DNA from: Nitrospina sp.
Lineage (GTDB): Bacteria; Nitrospinota; Nitrospinia; Nitrospinales; Nitrospinaceae
Assembly: GCA_004357365.1 (NCBI GenBank)
Contig: SMVT01000033.1
Coordinates: 1 to 15,478, forward strand
Direction of reading: 5' to 3'
Length of the DNA stretch: 15,478 bases
Shown here: positions 8,133 to 15,478 of the stretch, in pieces
Position numbering within the stretch: the first letter of the stretch is position 1
Layout: every line of letters starts with the position of its first letter
The notes under the pieces: model-generated
The model's database searches: none
Told to the model about the DNA's origin: nothing
What the model saw: the letters and a program-made list of their open reading frames with translations, nothing else
Made by a program: the position numbers and the translations under genes

Positions 8133-10142
8133 TCAGGGCTTGGGATTCAGCCGGTGCTCCAGCTCTTTGACGTTGTTTCGAAGCTGGGCGACGATGCGTT
8201 TCGCCTTGAATTTCAAGGACGCTTCCGTGATGGGTTCCGTAACGCCGATCCCGGAGATTTGTTTGCGGATCTGGTCCATGGACTGCTCCAGCTTTTGACT
8301 GCGCGTGTCGCTGAAACTCTTGGCGAGGGCGGCCTTCAGGCCCTGGCCGTCGTAGTAATGGGTGATGGCTTTGAGCATGCGGTTGCGCGGGATGAATTTT
8401 TTGCCCTTGCTCCAGTCCTCGATCGCCTGAAATATTTCCTTTTCGATACTGTCGACCACCAGGTTGTAGTCGGTGGCATCGACCAGGTCGTGGATTTCCC
8501 CCGGCTTGGACGCGGAGGCGATTTTGAAGTCGATGATCTCGTCTTTTCCCGTCAGCTTGATGCTTTTGATGTTTTTCTCCACATCCTCCGGATACAGCTG
8601 GGGATGCCAGAACTCGAGAATGTATTCCTGGCTTTTTACGTTATCGAATTGATATTCACCGTGGGCGTTGGTTTGGGCGTAATACCCGTTGGGCACCACG
8701 AACACCGTTCCCATCATGTCCTTGTGCAGGTTGCATCGCAGGATGACCGGTCCCGGCGTTTCCAGTTTGATTTGCCGCGAGGCGCCGGCGGCCATCGCAC
8801 CCAGGTTGAACTGGTTGCCCAAGGACTTGGAGTAGATGTTGTGGACTTCGCGGTCGTCGTTGACGAAGGTGACCGTCGATCCGACCATCACCACCGAATG
8901 GGGCGGCTCGAACCGCAGTTCCCTCTGAAACACCGTGAGCGGTTGAGCCTCCTGTTTGGGAACCTTCAGCTTGCTCTTGGTTTCGAGGATGACGATCCCC
9001 CGTCCATCCACCAGTTGGCTGTTGATGGTGACCCGGCCTTTAATATGGGTGACGGGTTTGACGATTTTGGAGTCGGACCCTTCCATGCTGTGGCCGGACC
9101 CTTCGGACTGTTTGGCGGTTTCTTCCGCTTTATCGTGCTGTTGTTCGGGTTCGTCCTTTTGGTGTGTCGGTTTCAGTTGGGCTTCCTGCGGACCGGCTCC
9201 CTTTTTCTTCAGGCCCATGGCGGTGAGGAACTGAAGGACGAACGGTTTTTCGAACTGCTTGTCGAGTTCGATCGCCCGCTGGAAATGCGGTGCCGCTCCC
9301 TCAAAATCCTTTTGGAGACTGCGCGCGATGCCCAGGTTGAAATGCGCCTGCGCGAAATCTTCCTTGATCTCCAGCGCTTTCACATAGTTGGCCTCTTCCG
9401 CCGGGTAATTTTTTTTCAGGCCGTGGCTTTTGCCCAGGTAGTTGTGGGCCAGGTAATGTTTCGGGTTGAGAGCGAGTGTCTTTTGGAAGAGATCGATGGC
9501 TTGATCGGCGTTTTTTTCGAACAGGCGGGACATACCCCAGTTGAACACGATTTCCTCATCTTCCGGCGCCAGCTCGTAAGCGCGGGCGAAGCGCTTGTTA
9601 GCGCCTTTGAATTTTTCCTGCATGCGCAACACCACGCCCCAGATGGAAAACACCTCGGGTGAGTTCGGGCTGAGGTCGGCGGCCTTTTCAAATTCCAGTT
9701 CCGCAAGCTCGTATTTATCCTGTTCCACCAGGCCCATGGCCTTGGAAATATACTCCAGCGTTTCCCGTGGCAGATCGGTGGGCGGTGCCGGCGGAGTGAG
9801 GAACAGGGGGCTGTCGGCCGCCGCCTTCATGGGGCCCAGGGCGATTTTATCCGGATCGGCCTGCGCCACCGGGTTGTCCGGGGCCGTGGGTTCGGCGGGA
9901 GCCCCGGGCTCAGCGGGTGCCGCGGATTTCGGCGGAGGGTCCGGGACGGGCGGATCCGCCGGTTCGGAGGCGCTGATTACGGTTTTTTTGAATTTGGTGT
10001 AAGGCACCAAATCGGCGGGCGGCTGAAACAGGGTCGCCAGACCCCAGATCAGGCCTACTAACAGAAGGGTCCCCACAACGGGTTTTAAAATGGAACGGGA
10101 TTGGGGTGATGGCGCGGACCTGCGGATTTTTTTCTTACTCAT
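8133..10142 (-). CDS. Membrane-anchored TPR protein with cupredoxin domain
   Basis: A 669-residue probable periplasmic protein. Residues 1-20 are basic; a single transmembrane segment at ~21-39 is an uncleaved anchor or signal. A Pro/Ala-rich linker (60-125) follows, then about five TPR-like helix pairs (~128-300; for example NLGIARSLQKDFEGAAPHFQ), a charged linker rich in Glu, Lys and His (~315-360), and a beta-rich cupredoxin region (~365-485) with possible type-1 copper ligands His434 (EVHN), Cys470, His473 and Met476 in RCNLHKDMMG. The C-x2-H-x2-M spacing resembles amicyanin. A carboxypeptidase-regulatory-like beta segment (NAHGEYQFDNV, ~492-502) and a helical C-terminus follow. AAGG lies five bases before the ATG. 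Likely roles are copper-dependent electron transfer or assembly of an envelope complex; the exact function is unknown. Confidence 0.88.
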   Translation of the reverse strand: MSKKKIRRSAPSPQSRSILKPVVGTLLLVGLIWGLATLFQPPADLVPYTKFKKTVISASEPADPPVPDPPPKSAAPAEPGAPAEPTAPDNPVAQADPDKIALGPMKAAADSPLFLTPPAPPTDLPRETLEYISKAMGLVEQDKYELAELEFEKAADLSPNSPEVFSIWGVVLRMQEKFKGANKRFARAYELAPEDEEIVFNWGMSRLFEKNADQAIDLFQKTLALNPKHYLAHNYLGKSHGLKKNYPAEEANYVKALEIKEDFAQAHFNLGIARSLQKDFEGAAPHFQRAIELDKQFEKPFVLQFLTAMGLKKKGAGPQEAQLKPTHQKDEPEQQHDKAEETAKQSEGSGHSMEGSDSKIVKPVTHIKGRVTINSQLVDGRGIVILETKSKLKVPKQEAQPLTVFQRELRFEPPHSVVMVGSTVTFVNDDREVHNIYSKSLGNQFNLGAMAAGASRQIKLETPGPVILRCNLHKDMMGTVFVVPNGYYAQTNAHGEYQFDNVKSQEYILEFWHPQLYPEDVEKNIKSIKLTGKDEIIDFKIASASKPGEIHDLVDATDYNLVVDSIEKEIFQAIEDWSKGKKFIPRNRMLKAITHYYDGQGLKAALAKSFSDTRSQKLEQSMDQIRKQISGIGVTEPITEASLKFKAKRIVAQLRNNVKELEHRLNPKP

Positions 10143-10213
10143 GAAAGCCTTATAAAAACAGAGCCTTTTAAATCAATACAATCGTTCTAAAACCCGGGTA
10201 TGGTTTTGGATTC

Positions 10214-10477
10214 TTAATCGTGGTATTCAGACACGTGTTTGGGTATCGGCAGATTCAATATATTCTTATTGGGCAACTCATCCGCCGTCAACGGTCCGGC
10301 CTTAATCCTGCTGGGGGTCGACCTCAAGGGTATTTTGGAGGAAAAGGTCGACATCTGGTAGCGCACCTGGGAAGAACCGCACTCGGAACATGCGGTTTCT
10401 TCTTTATTGACCGAGGCCGGTTGCAGGAGGGTGAAATCCTTCCGGCAGTCTTCACAATAATATTCATATAGAGGCAT
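10214..10477 (-). CDS. FmdB-family zinc ribbon protein
   Basis: An 87-residue protein whose N-terminal 40 residues are the CxxC...CxxC zinc ribbon of the FmdB/putative regulatory protein family: MPLYEYYCEDC, then ACSECGSS, with cysteines 8, 11, 30 and 33 as ligands of one zinc ion. The remaining ~45 residues are polar and without recognisable fold. The family is widespread; it was named for a putative regulator of formamidase genes, and its role in most bacteria is not known. The ATG at 10477 has a GGGA site seven bases upstream. It is the first gene of the minus-strand run, 71 bases ahead of the TPR-cupredoxin gene, and a candidate promoter lies upstream. Confidence 0.9.
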   Translation of the reverse strand: MPLYEYYCEDCRKDFTLLQPASVNKEETACSECGSSQVRYQMSTFSSKIPLRSTPSRIKAGPLTADELPNKNILNLPIPKHVSEYHD

Positions 10478-10530
10478 CTGATGTCCCGAAAATTCCCTAA
10501 ATCTAGGCTTGCAAAGTTGAGAGTATTAGG

Positions 10531-10560
10531 ATTTAATCATAGCTCCAAACGGCCTGTCAA
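10531..10560 (-). promoter_or_regulatory. Candidate sigma-70 promoter for fmdB-like gene and downstream run
   Basis: On the minus strand a perfect TTGACA (10555-10560) is followed after 18 bases by TTAAAT (10531-10536; four of six). Predicted start near 10524, leaving a leader of about 47 bases. It lies in the 152-base divergent region between the FmdB gene and the dCTP deaminase gene, where a promoter is expected. I found no equally good pair for the plus strand in this region. Confidence 0.45.
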
Positions 10561-10629
10561 ATAAAACCTCAGAAGTCCTTTAAAAATAGACAGTATCTCT
10601 AATTTAACCGATTTTTCAACTGCCATTTC

Positions 10630-11802
10630 ATGCAACCCTTAGCCGCCAGACCCGTCATGGAAACCGGACCCGAGTGGAAGGGCAAGGCCGGATACCTGCC
10701 TTACCAAATGATTGTTTCCGCTTGTGAAATGGGAATTATTCACGCGCCCTCGAAAATCGAGGATGCGCAGTTCCAGCCGGTCAGCCTGGATTTGCGTCTG
10801 GGTAGCAAAGCGTACCGCATTCAAAGCAGTTTCCTGCCCGAAAACGACACGGTGGAGAACAAGCTGAAAGACCTGCAACAATATGAAGTGGATTTGAGCG
10901 GTCCCGAAGGTGGCATTCTGGAGCGCCGCGCCATTTATCTGATTCCCCTGCAGGAGGAGCTGGATTTCCCGGATTCCATCTACGGCAAAACCAATCCGAA
11001 AAGTTCCACCGGCCGGTTGGATATGTTCACCCGCGTCATCATCGACCGTGGCCACCGGTTCGATGAAATTCCCAGAGGCTACAAAGGCAAGATGTACCTG
11101 GAAGTGATACCGCGCACCTTCCAGGTCAGGGTGTTTGAAGGGTTGAAACTCAATCAATTACGCCTCGGCCACGGGCAACCGACGTTGATGGGTAAAAAAA
11201 GTCTGGAACCGGATTACAAGAACAACCCGATTTTGTTCGACCAGAACGGTTTCGAAATTTCCATAAAAGACATCAAGGTCAAAAACGGCCTTTACATCAG
11301 TGTCGATCTGTTTCCCCGGGAAAACGGCGTGGTGGCTTATAAGGCCAAACAGAACAGCAGTATCATCGACCTGTCGAAAATCAATCATTACGACCCCCGG
11401 GAGTTTTGGGAGCCGGTCTGCCCCTACAAGAAAAACCGGCTGATTCTGGAGCCTGAAAGTTTTTACATCATGATGTCCAAGGAAAAAATCTGCATCTGGC
11501 CCCATCTGCTGGCGGAAATGGTGGCCTACGAACCCAACAGCGGGGAACTGCGGACCCATTACGCCGGGTTTTTCGATCCGGGATTCGGCTGGAACCCCGA
11601 TCAGGAACGCTTGGGGCAGGGAACCAACGCGGTGATGGAAGTCCGCCCCCATGACGTGCCGTTTATGGTGGAGGACGGGCAAACCTTCTGCCGCCTTGAA
11701 TTTGAGAAAGTCATTGAAACCCCCACCAAACTGTATGGCAAGAGTTTGAATTCCAACTATCAATCCCAAGGCCTCACCCTCAGCAAATATTTCAAAAAAT
11801 GA
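10630..11802 (+). CDS. dcd: 2'-deoxycytidine 5'-triphosphate deaminase, double-length form
   Basis: A 390-residue member of the long dCTP deaminase family, about twice the length of E. coli Dcd (193 residues), with two dUTPase/Dcd-fold halves. The first half shows FQPVSLDLRLG (48-58) and NPKSSTGRLDMFTRVI (122-137), the equivalent of the S-x-G-R nucleotide-binding motif. The second half shows AGFFDPGFGW (312-321) and AVMEVRPHDVPF (334-345), where Glu337 occupies the place of the catalytic Glu of Dcd, and ends in YQSQGLTLSKYF, like the C-terminal closing arm. The reaction is dCTP + H2O to dUTP + NH3, the route to dTMP. The start is uncertain: ATG 10630 or ATG 10657 (METGPEWKG), neither with a good ribosome-binding site. 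First gene of the plus-strand run; 69 bases separate it from scpB. Confidence 0.9.
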   Translation: MQPLAARPVMETGPEWKGKAGYLPYQMIVSACEMGIIHAPSKIEDAQFQPVSLDLRLGSKAYRIQSSFLPENDTVENKLKDLQQYEVDLSGPEGGILERRAIYLIPLQEELDFPDSIYGKTNPKSSTGRLDMFTRVIIDRGHRFDEIPRGYKGKMYLEVIPRTFQVRVFEGLKLNQLRLGHGQPTLMGKKSLEPDYKNNPILFDQNGFEISIKDIKVKNGLYISVDLFPRENGVVAYKAKQNSSIIDLSKINHYDPREFWEPVCPYKKNRLILEPESFYIMMSKEKICIWPHLLAEMVAYEPNSGELRTHYAGFFDPGFGWNPDQERLGQGTNAVMEVRPHDVPFMVEDGQTFCRLEFEKVIETPTKLYGKSLNSNYQSQGLTLSKYFKK

Positions 11803-11818
11803 GGGATCGAATTTAATT

Positions 11819-11847
11819 TTGCGGTGGCTATTCAGACAGGATAAAAT
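11819..11847 (+). promoter_or_regulatory. Candidate promoter for scpB-rluB run
   Basis: TTGCGG (11819-11824, three of six) is followed after exactly 17 bases by TAAAAT (11842-11847, five of six). Transcription would begin near 11854, a short leader before the scpB GTG at 11872. A GAGG site lies about eight bases before that GTG. The gap after the deaminase gene is 69 bases, enough for an internal promoter, but read-through from dcd is equally possible. Confidence 0.3.
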
Positions 11848-11871
11848 GATCCGGAACATCGAGGACGCGCC

Positions 11872-12540
11872 GTGGACCGTAATGAATTAAAACCCATCAT
11901 CGAAAATCTTTTGCTGGCATCCGACCAACCGGTCAGCCCGGACTTGCTACGCCAGACCTTTCTCAACGGGACGAGCAAGGAAGAGTTGCTTTCCGTACTG
12001 AAAGAATTGCAGGAAGACTATCAATCCAACAATCTGCAGATCGTCGAAGTGGCCGAGGGCTTTCAATTGTGCACGCGTCCGGAATATTCCGACTGGATCC
12101 GAAAATTCCTGAAGCTGGACAGCAGTTTTAAACTGTCGCGCGCCGCGTTGGACACCCTGGCGATCATCGCTTACAAACAACCGTTGACGCGGGCGGAGGT
12201 CGATGAAATCCGCGGCGTCGATTCGAGCGGCGTGGTGCGGACGCTTCTGGAAAAGAAAATCATCGCCCCCGCCGGACGCAAGAACGTTGCCGGCAAGCCC
12301 ATGATGTTTCGCACCACCCAGAAATTCCTCGAGTATTTCGGTCTGCGGGACTTGAGCGAAATGCCGACGCTGGAAGACTTCAACGAAGAACTGGAAGGCC
12401 AGGTCGAGCCCGAGCAGGATGAATTGTCGTTCGATTCCGACAGCCTGGAACCGCCCCCGCCCGATACCGATCACCCCAACGGTGCGGTCAGCGAAGAAAC
12501 CGCCGCCGGAGCCCGCGACCCGGAAACGGGTAATGGTTGA
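11872..12540 (+). CDS. scpB: Segregation and condensation protein B (ScpB)
   Basis: A 222-residue ScpB, the kleisin-associated winged-helix subunit of the bacterial SMC-ScpAB complex that condenses and segregates the chromosome. The first winged helix covers ~1-75 (ENLLLASDQPVS, AEGFQLCTRPEY); the second, ~85-165, has the family signature SRAALDTLAIIAYKQPLTRA, then EIRGVDSSGVV and GRKNVAGKPMMFRTT. Residues ~170-222 form an acidic, Pro-rich tail likely to be disordered. The GTG at 11872 is used as start because it gives the conserved N-terminus and follows a GAGG site; an ATG at 11846 is out of frame. No scpA is adjacent, although scpA often precedes scpB. The gene leads directly into rluB, an arrangement common in bacteria. 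Confidence 0.95.
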   Translation: MDRNELKPIIENLLLASDQPVSPDLLRQTFLNGTSKEELLSVLKELQEDYQSNNLQIVEVAEGFQLCTRPEYSDWIRKFLKLDSSFKLSRAALDTLAIIAYKQPLTRAEVDEIRGVDSSGVVRTLLEKKIIAPAGRKNVAGKPMMFRTTQKFLEYFGLRDLSEMPTLEDFNEELEGQVEPEQDELSFDSDSLEPPPPDTDHPNGAVSEETAAGARDPETGNG

Positions 12541-12565
12541 AAGCCTCACCCCCACGCTGGATTCT

Positions 12566-13300
12566 ATGGCCATACGTTTACAGAAAATCATCGCCAACGC
12601 CGGTATCGCCTCCCGGCGGGAAGCGGAACGCTTGATCGACGAGGGCCGCGTGTCTGTGAACGGCTCGGTGGTGGGCCAGCAGGGAACGCTGGCCGACCCG
12701 AAGGTGGACCGGATCAAAGTCAACGGCCGTCTGCTGCCCGCTCAGGAAAAAAAGATTTACATGGTGTTCAACAAGCCGCGGGGATGTTTGACGACAGTGA
12801 AAGACGACCGGGAGCGGCCGACGGTGATGGATTTTTTCAAGGATCTTCCCGCACGCCTGTATCCGGTGGGCCGCCTGGATTTTAATACCGAAGGCCTGCT
12901 GTTATTTACCAACGACGGCGAGCTGTCGAAAAAACTGCTGTCTCCAAAATCGAACGTGCCCCGCACCTATGTGGTGAAGGTCCGCGGTGTGCCCGATGAA
13001 AAAGACCTGAACCGCCTGCGTAAAGGCGTGCGTCTGGATAACCGTCCCACCGGCCCCATGAAAGTCCACGTGCAGAGGACCACCGGCAAAAACAGCGTCC
13101 TGTCCATGCAACTGACCGAAGGCAAATACCGCCATATCAAGCGGGTCTGCGAAAAGGTGGGACACCCCATCGTCAAGATCAACCGCACCCGGTTCGGCAA
13201 CCTCGATTTGACGGAACTGCCCCTGGGCGCCTACCGTTTCCTGACCCCCCGGGAGGTCCGTTCCCTGACTGCCCTGGTGCGCGACACCGGCAAATCATGA
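12566..13300 (+). CDS. rluB: 23S rRNA pseudouridine synthase, RluB/RsuA family
   Basis: A 244-residue pseudouridine synthase. An S4 RNA-binding domain (RLQKIIANAGIASRREAE, from residue 4) is followed by the catalytic domain with VFNKPRGCLTT (67-77), the catalytic Asp105 in VGRLDFNTEGLLLFTNDGEL, and GKYRHIKRVCEKVGHPI near the C-terminus. RluB of E. coli makes pseudouridine 2605 in 23S rRNA; RluE, RluF and RsuA share the fold, so the target base is inferred mainly from the scpB neighbourhood. Two starts are plausible: ATG 12566, the family's usual N-terminus with GGA five bases upstream, and ATG 12533, which overlaps the scpB stop and adds MVESLTPTLDS. The stop overlaps the next start as ATGA. 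Confidence 0.93.
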   Translation: MAIRLQKIIANAGIASRREAERLIDEGRVSVNGSVVGQQGTLADPKVDRIKVNGRLLPAQEKKIYMVFNKPRGCLTTVKDDRERPTVMDFFKDLPARLYPVGRLDFNTEGLLLFTNDGELSKKLLSPKSNVPRTYVVKVRGVPDEKDLNRLRKGVRLDNRPTGPMKVHVQRTTGKNSVLSMQLTEGKYRHIKRVCEKVGHPIVKINRTRFGNLDLTELPLGAYRFLTPREVRSLTALVRDTGKS

Positions 13301-14346
13301 TCCGAATGTGGAACCGCAAATCTGACTTTAGAATCCCGCTGGGGAAGGTGGTGCTGGTCGCCGCATGGGCGCTCTGCTGTTTCTGCGGAAGCATCACCTG
13401 GGCCGGGGGTGCGACGCAAGGGGTATTTGAAGCGGAAGGAAAATCCTCCGTCAAAAATGAAAATTATGTCAAGAGCCGCGCTTTGGCGTTGGACTACGCG
13501 TTCCAAAATGCCATCGCCCTGGCCCTGCAGGATGTTCTAGGGAAACGCACCTATAACCGCAAGAGGCGGGTGCTGAAAAACATGCTGAAGCGGCCGAAAA
13601 AGTATATCAATCGGTACCGCTATCTGGAAGTCTATGACAGCGAGGTCGAACAGTTCAGCCGGGTCAAACTGGAGGTCGTGTTTTTCCCCCAGGCGATCAA
13701 CCGGGAACTCAGCAGGCTCGGCATTCTGTCGTCGCTGGTCAAGCCCAATACCGCTCTGGTGCTGATCAATGAGAGAAGTTTGTCCGCCGAAGTTCCGCCG
13801 GATTTCTGGGATTACGTGCCCATCTCCGAAGTGGCCATGCTCCAGAAATTTCTGGCCGCCGGGGTCAACGTCACCACCCGCGAAACACTGAGCGAACTGA
13901 TCGACGAGCGTGAAGTGTATGAAGCCATTCAGGGAGACCTCGACGCCGCGGTGGACATAGGCTTGAAAGCGAAAGTGGATATTGTTATTGTAGGTACGGC
14001 GGTCACCACGCGGCTGGGAGACAAAAGTGAGCAAGGCCTGACCACCGTGCAGGCCAATCTGACCTTGCGGGCCGTCTCCACCATCCAGTCCACCGTGATT
14101 GCCGCCCGAAGCGACTTCGCCTCGGTGGAAGCCGAGGAGGAATTCGAGGGCGAACTGCAGGCCTTTGAAGTGGTCGGAAAAAAAATGGCGGGGTTTTTCC
14201 TGGAAACGATGAAGCGGTTCTGGGAACCCAAGCCGCAACCCGAAGCCGGAATGGAACGCGAGGGTTTGGTTCCTGATAGCCCGGTCCCATCCAAATCATC
14301 CCCTCCGCCTTCGGGCTCCACGCCTTCAATGATGGAAGACCTTTGA
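13297..14346 (+). CDS. Exported protein with FlgT/LPP20-like N-terminal region
   Basis: A 349-residue protein with a long basic N-terminus, a hydrophobic core (VVLVAAWALCCFCG, ~18-31) and a probable signal peptidase I site after TWA (residue 36); the cysteines do not form a normal lipobox. Residues ~43-82 (VFEAEGKSSV...SRALALDYAFQNAIALAL) resemble the opening of FlgT and LPP20-type envelope proteins, in which a short beta strand precedes a long Ala-rich helix. A second alpha/beta region at ~148-260 (ALVLINERS, then VDIVIVGTAVTTRL) looks like the middle domain of FlgT-like proteins. The tail is Pro/Ser-rich and probably disordered. No flagellar gene is nearby, so a flagellar role is not supported. 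It starts within the rluB stop (ATGA) and ends two bases before the permease ATG, so all three are likely co-translated. Confidence 0.75.
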   Translation: MIRMWNRKSDFRIPLGKVVLVAAWALCCFCGSITWAGGATQGVFEAEGKSSVKNENYVKSRALALDYAFQNAIALALQDVLGKRTYNRKRRVLKNMLKRPKKYINRYRYLEVYDSEVEQFSRVKLEVVFFPQAINRELSRLGILSSLVKPNTALVLINERSLSAEVPPDFWDYVPISEVAMLQKFLAAGVNVTTRETLSELIDEREVYEAIQGDLDAAVDIGLKAKVDIVIVGTAVTTRLGDKSEQGLTTVQANLTLRAVSTIQSTVIAARSDFASVEAEEEFEGELQAFEVVGKKMAGFFLETMKRFWEPKPQPEAGMEREGLVPDSPVPSKSSPPPSGSTPSMMEDL

Positions 14347-14348
14347 TT

Positions 14349-15413
14349 ATGAATCCCAAGGACAAGAAACTGCTCACCACCTTCTTGATCGCTCTGGCAG
14401 TGGCGCTGGTATTTCTGTACGTGGCGCGCCGGGTGGTCACGCCGTTCTTCATCGCGTTCACGCTGGCGTATCTGCTGGACCCCCTGGTGGACCGACTCGA
14501 AAAATGGAAACTGTCACGCACCCCGGCGGTGATTCTACTGCTGGCCGCGTTTTTTCTGTTGACCCTGGCAGGCACGGCGATTCTGGTTCCGTTGTTCCGC
14601 GTGCAGATGGAACAGCTGGCGCACAACCTTCCCGGTTATCTGCAGACGCTTCAGGAGTGGGGGCGGCCGCTGGTGGAAAACATCGCCTGGCTTGAGCCCG
14701 GTAAAATCCAGGAGGCGCTCAATGACGGTATGAAAAAGATGGGCGAACTGCCGGTGCAGTTGCTGGGAAACCTGACCGAGCTTCTCTGGTCCTCGCTGTC
14801 CAGTCTGTTCTACGCGATTCTGGTGGCCGTCAATCTGTTCATCATTCCCATCGCCATGTTTTATTTACTGCGCGACTTCGACCGCATCAACGAAAAAATC
14901 ACCAATATGGTTCCGCCGCGCCTGCGCGAACGGTTCGTCGACCTGGTCAGGGAAATCGACCGGGTGCTGTCGCGCTTCGTGCGCGGCCAGTTGATGGTCG
15001 CCACCCTCATGGCCGGTCTGTACAGCGCCGGCCTGTTCGCCTGCGGAACGCCCATGAGCCTGTTCATCGGGGTGCTGGCCGGATACGCCAGCCTGGTGCC
15101 CTACCTCGGCCTGGTGTTCGGGTTTGTGCCGGCGGCGCTGTTGACCTTTCTGCAGTTTCAGGAATTAGGCCCGGTGCTGGGGGTGGTCGCCGTGTTCGGC
15201 GTGGTGCAGGCGTTGGAAGGGATGGTCATCACCCCGCGGGTGGTGGGGGATCAGGTCGGATTGCACCCGGTGGCAATCATGTTTGCGGTGCTGGTCGGCG
15301 CGGAACTGTTCGGCCTGCTCGGTGTGTTCCTGGCGGTGCCGGTGGCGGCGGTCATCAATGTGCTGATGCGCCGGGGCGTCGGCTGGTACAAAAAATCTCC
15401 CGCGTACTCCTGA
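14349..15413 (+). CDS. AI-2E family transporter (PerM/TqsA-like permease)
   Basis: A 354-residue polytopic inner-membrane protein of normal length for the AI-2E transporter family. The N-terminal signature VTPFFIAFTLAYLLDPLVD is at ~30-48, preceded by a helix at 9-27 and followed by a helix at ~59-82; a soluble loop of about 60 residues (85-145) precedes the C-terminal helices. The conserved EGMVITPRVVGDQVGLHPVA segment (~291-310) and GVFLAVPVAAV near the end are typical. Family members have been linked to autoinducer-2 export and to Na+/H+ antiport; the substrate here is unknown. ATG 14349 is preceded by GGAAGA nine bases upstream and lies two bases after the stop of the exported protein; a TTG at 14343 is less likely. 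Confidence 0.92.
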   Translation: MNPKDKKLLTTFLIALAVALVFLYVARRVVTPFFIAFTLAYLLDPLVDRLEKWKLSRTPAVILLLAAFFLLTLAGTAILVPLFRVQMEQLAHNLPGYLQTLQEWGRPLVENIAWLEPGKIQEALNDGMKKMGELPVQLLGNLTELLWSSLSSLFYAILVAVNLFIIPIAMFYLLRDFDRINEKITNMVPPRLRERFVDLVREIDRVLSRFVRGQLMVATLMAGLYSAGLFACGTPMSLFIGVLAGYASLVPYLGLVFGFVPAALLTFLQFQELGPVLGVVAVFGVVQALEGMVITPRVVGDQVGLHPVAIMFAVLVGAELFGLLGVFLAVPVAAVINVLMRRGVGWYKKSPAYS

Positions 15414-15414
15414 A

Positions 15415-15478
15415 TCAGACGAACTCGTAACGCATGTTCCGCTTTTGCGGCGTGTGCCCGCGGTCGGTGATCAACCGG
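15415..15478 (-). CDS. 3' end of a minus-strand gene, product not identified
   Basis: Read on the minus strand, the last 64 bases are open and end in TGA at 15417-15415, encoding a C-terminus LITDRGHTPQKRNMRYEFV. Codon choice is GC-rich like the neighbours. I do not recognise the protein from 20 residues. It would converge on the permease gene with one base between the two stop codons, leaving no room for a terminator. An open frame this short could be chance, so confidence is limited. Confidence 0.4.
   Translation of the reverse strand, partial: RLITDRGHTPQKRNMRYEFV

Noticed and set aside
8154..9662. 502-codon open frame on the plus strand opposite the TPR-cupredoxin gene
   Set aside because: It is the antisense shadow of a GC-rich gene. 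Its translation has no domain logic, while the minus strand gives TPR repeats, a copper site and a ribosome-binding site.
11947..12723. 258-codon minus-strand frame opposite scpB/rluB
   Set aside because: Antisense shadow; scpB and rluB on the plus strand carry full family signatures.

Overview
The window reads as bacterial chromosome: densely packed housekeeping genes, short spacers, frequent 4-base ATGA overlaps, Shine-Dalgarno-like sites ahead of several starts, and fairly GC-rich coding DNA (60-65% in the stretches I hand-counted). The set of cysS, cysD/cysN, scpB, rluB, a double-length dCTP deaminase, a membrane-anchored TPR/cupredoxin protein and a nucleotide-sugar epimerase suggests a Gram-negative marine-type bacterium. 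Nitrospinota (Nitrospina-like) is my best guess, from overall impression rather than a diagnostic marker. I see no rRNA, tRNA, CRISPR array, transposase or phage gene.

Layout. Positions 1-467 hold the 3' end of a CDP-paratose 2-epimerase-like gene (+). It faces an SDR oxidoreductase (-, 635-1432) across a 167-base spacer rich in short repeats and hairpins. A small four-helix membrane protein (+, 1486-1842) diverges from the SDR gene and converges on a 2Fe-2S ferredoxin (-). From about 10.5 kb back to 1.9 kb the minus strand carries one long colinear run: FmdB zinc ribbon, TPR-cupredoxin, cysS, DUF2851, cysD, cysN with an APS-kinase-like tail, ferredoxin. A 152-base divergent region (10478-10629) separates it from a plus-strand run: dCTP deaminase, scpB, rluB, an exported protein with a FlgT/LPP20-like N-terminal region, and an AI-2E/PerM family permease. 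The last 64 bases carry the 3' end of a minus-strand gene that converges on the permease with one base between the stop codons.

How the genes fit together. CysD and CysN form ATP sulfurylase, which activates sulfate to APS; the ferredoxin downstream could carry electrons in the same or another reductive pathway; CysS charges cysteine, the end product of assimilation. The minus run therefore has a loose sulfur/cysteine theme. The plus run is a typical chromosome-segregation and ribosome-maturation group (scpB-rluB) tied by overlapping or near-overlapping genes to two envelope proteins.

The most unusual points are: an APS-kinase-like domain fused to CysN in which several nucleotide- and substrate-binding motifs are lost; an internal AT-rich block in cysS (about 35% GC against 60-65% nearby) that looks like a recombination mosaic; a periplasmic TPR protein carrying a cupredoxin domain with an apparently complete amicyanin-like type-1 copper site; and a DUF2851 protein with a nuclease-like acidic motif and a C-terminal cysteine cluster. 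I did not find a convincing new multi-gene defence or mobile system.
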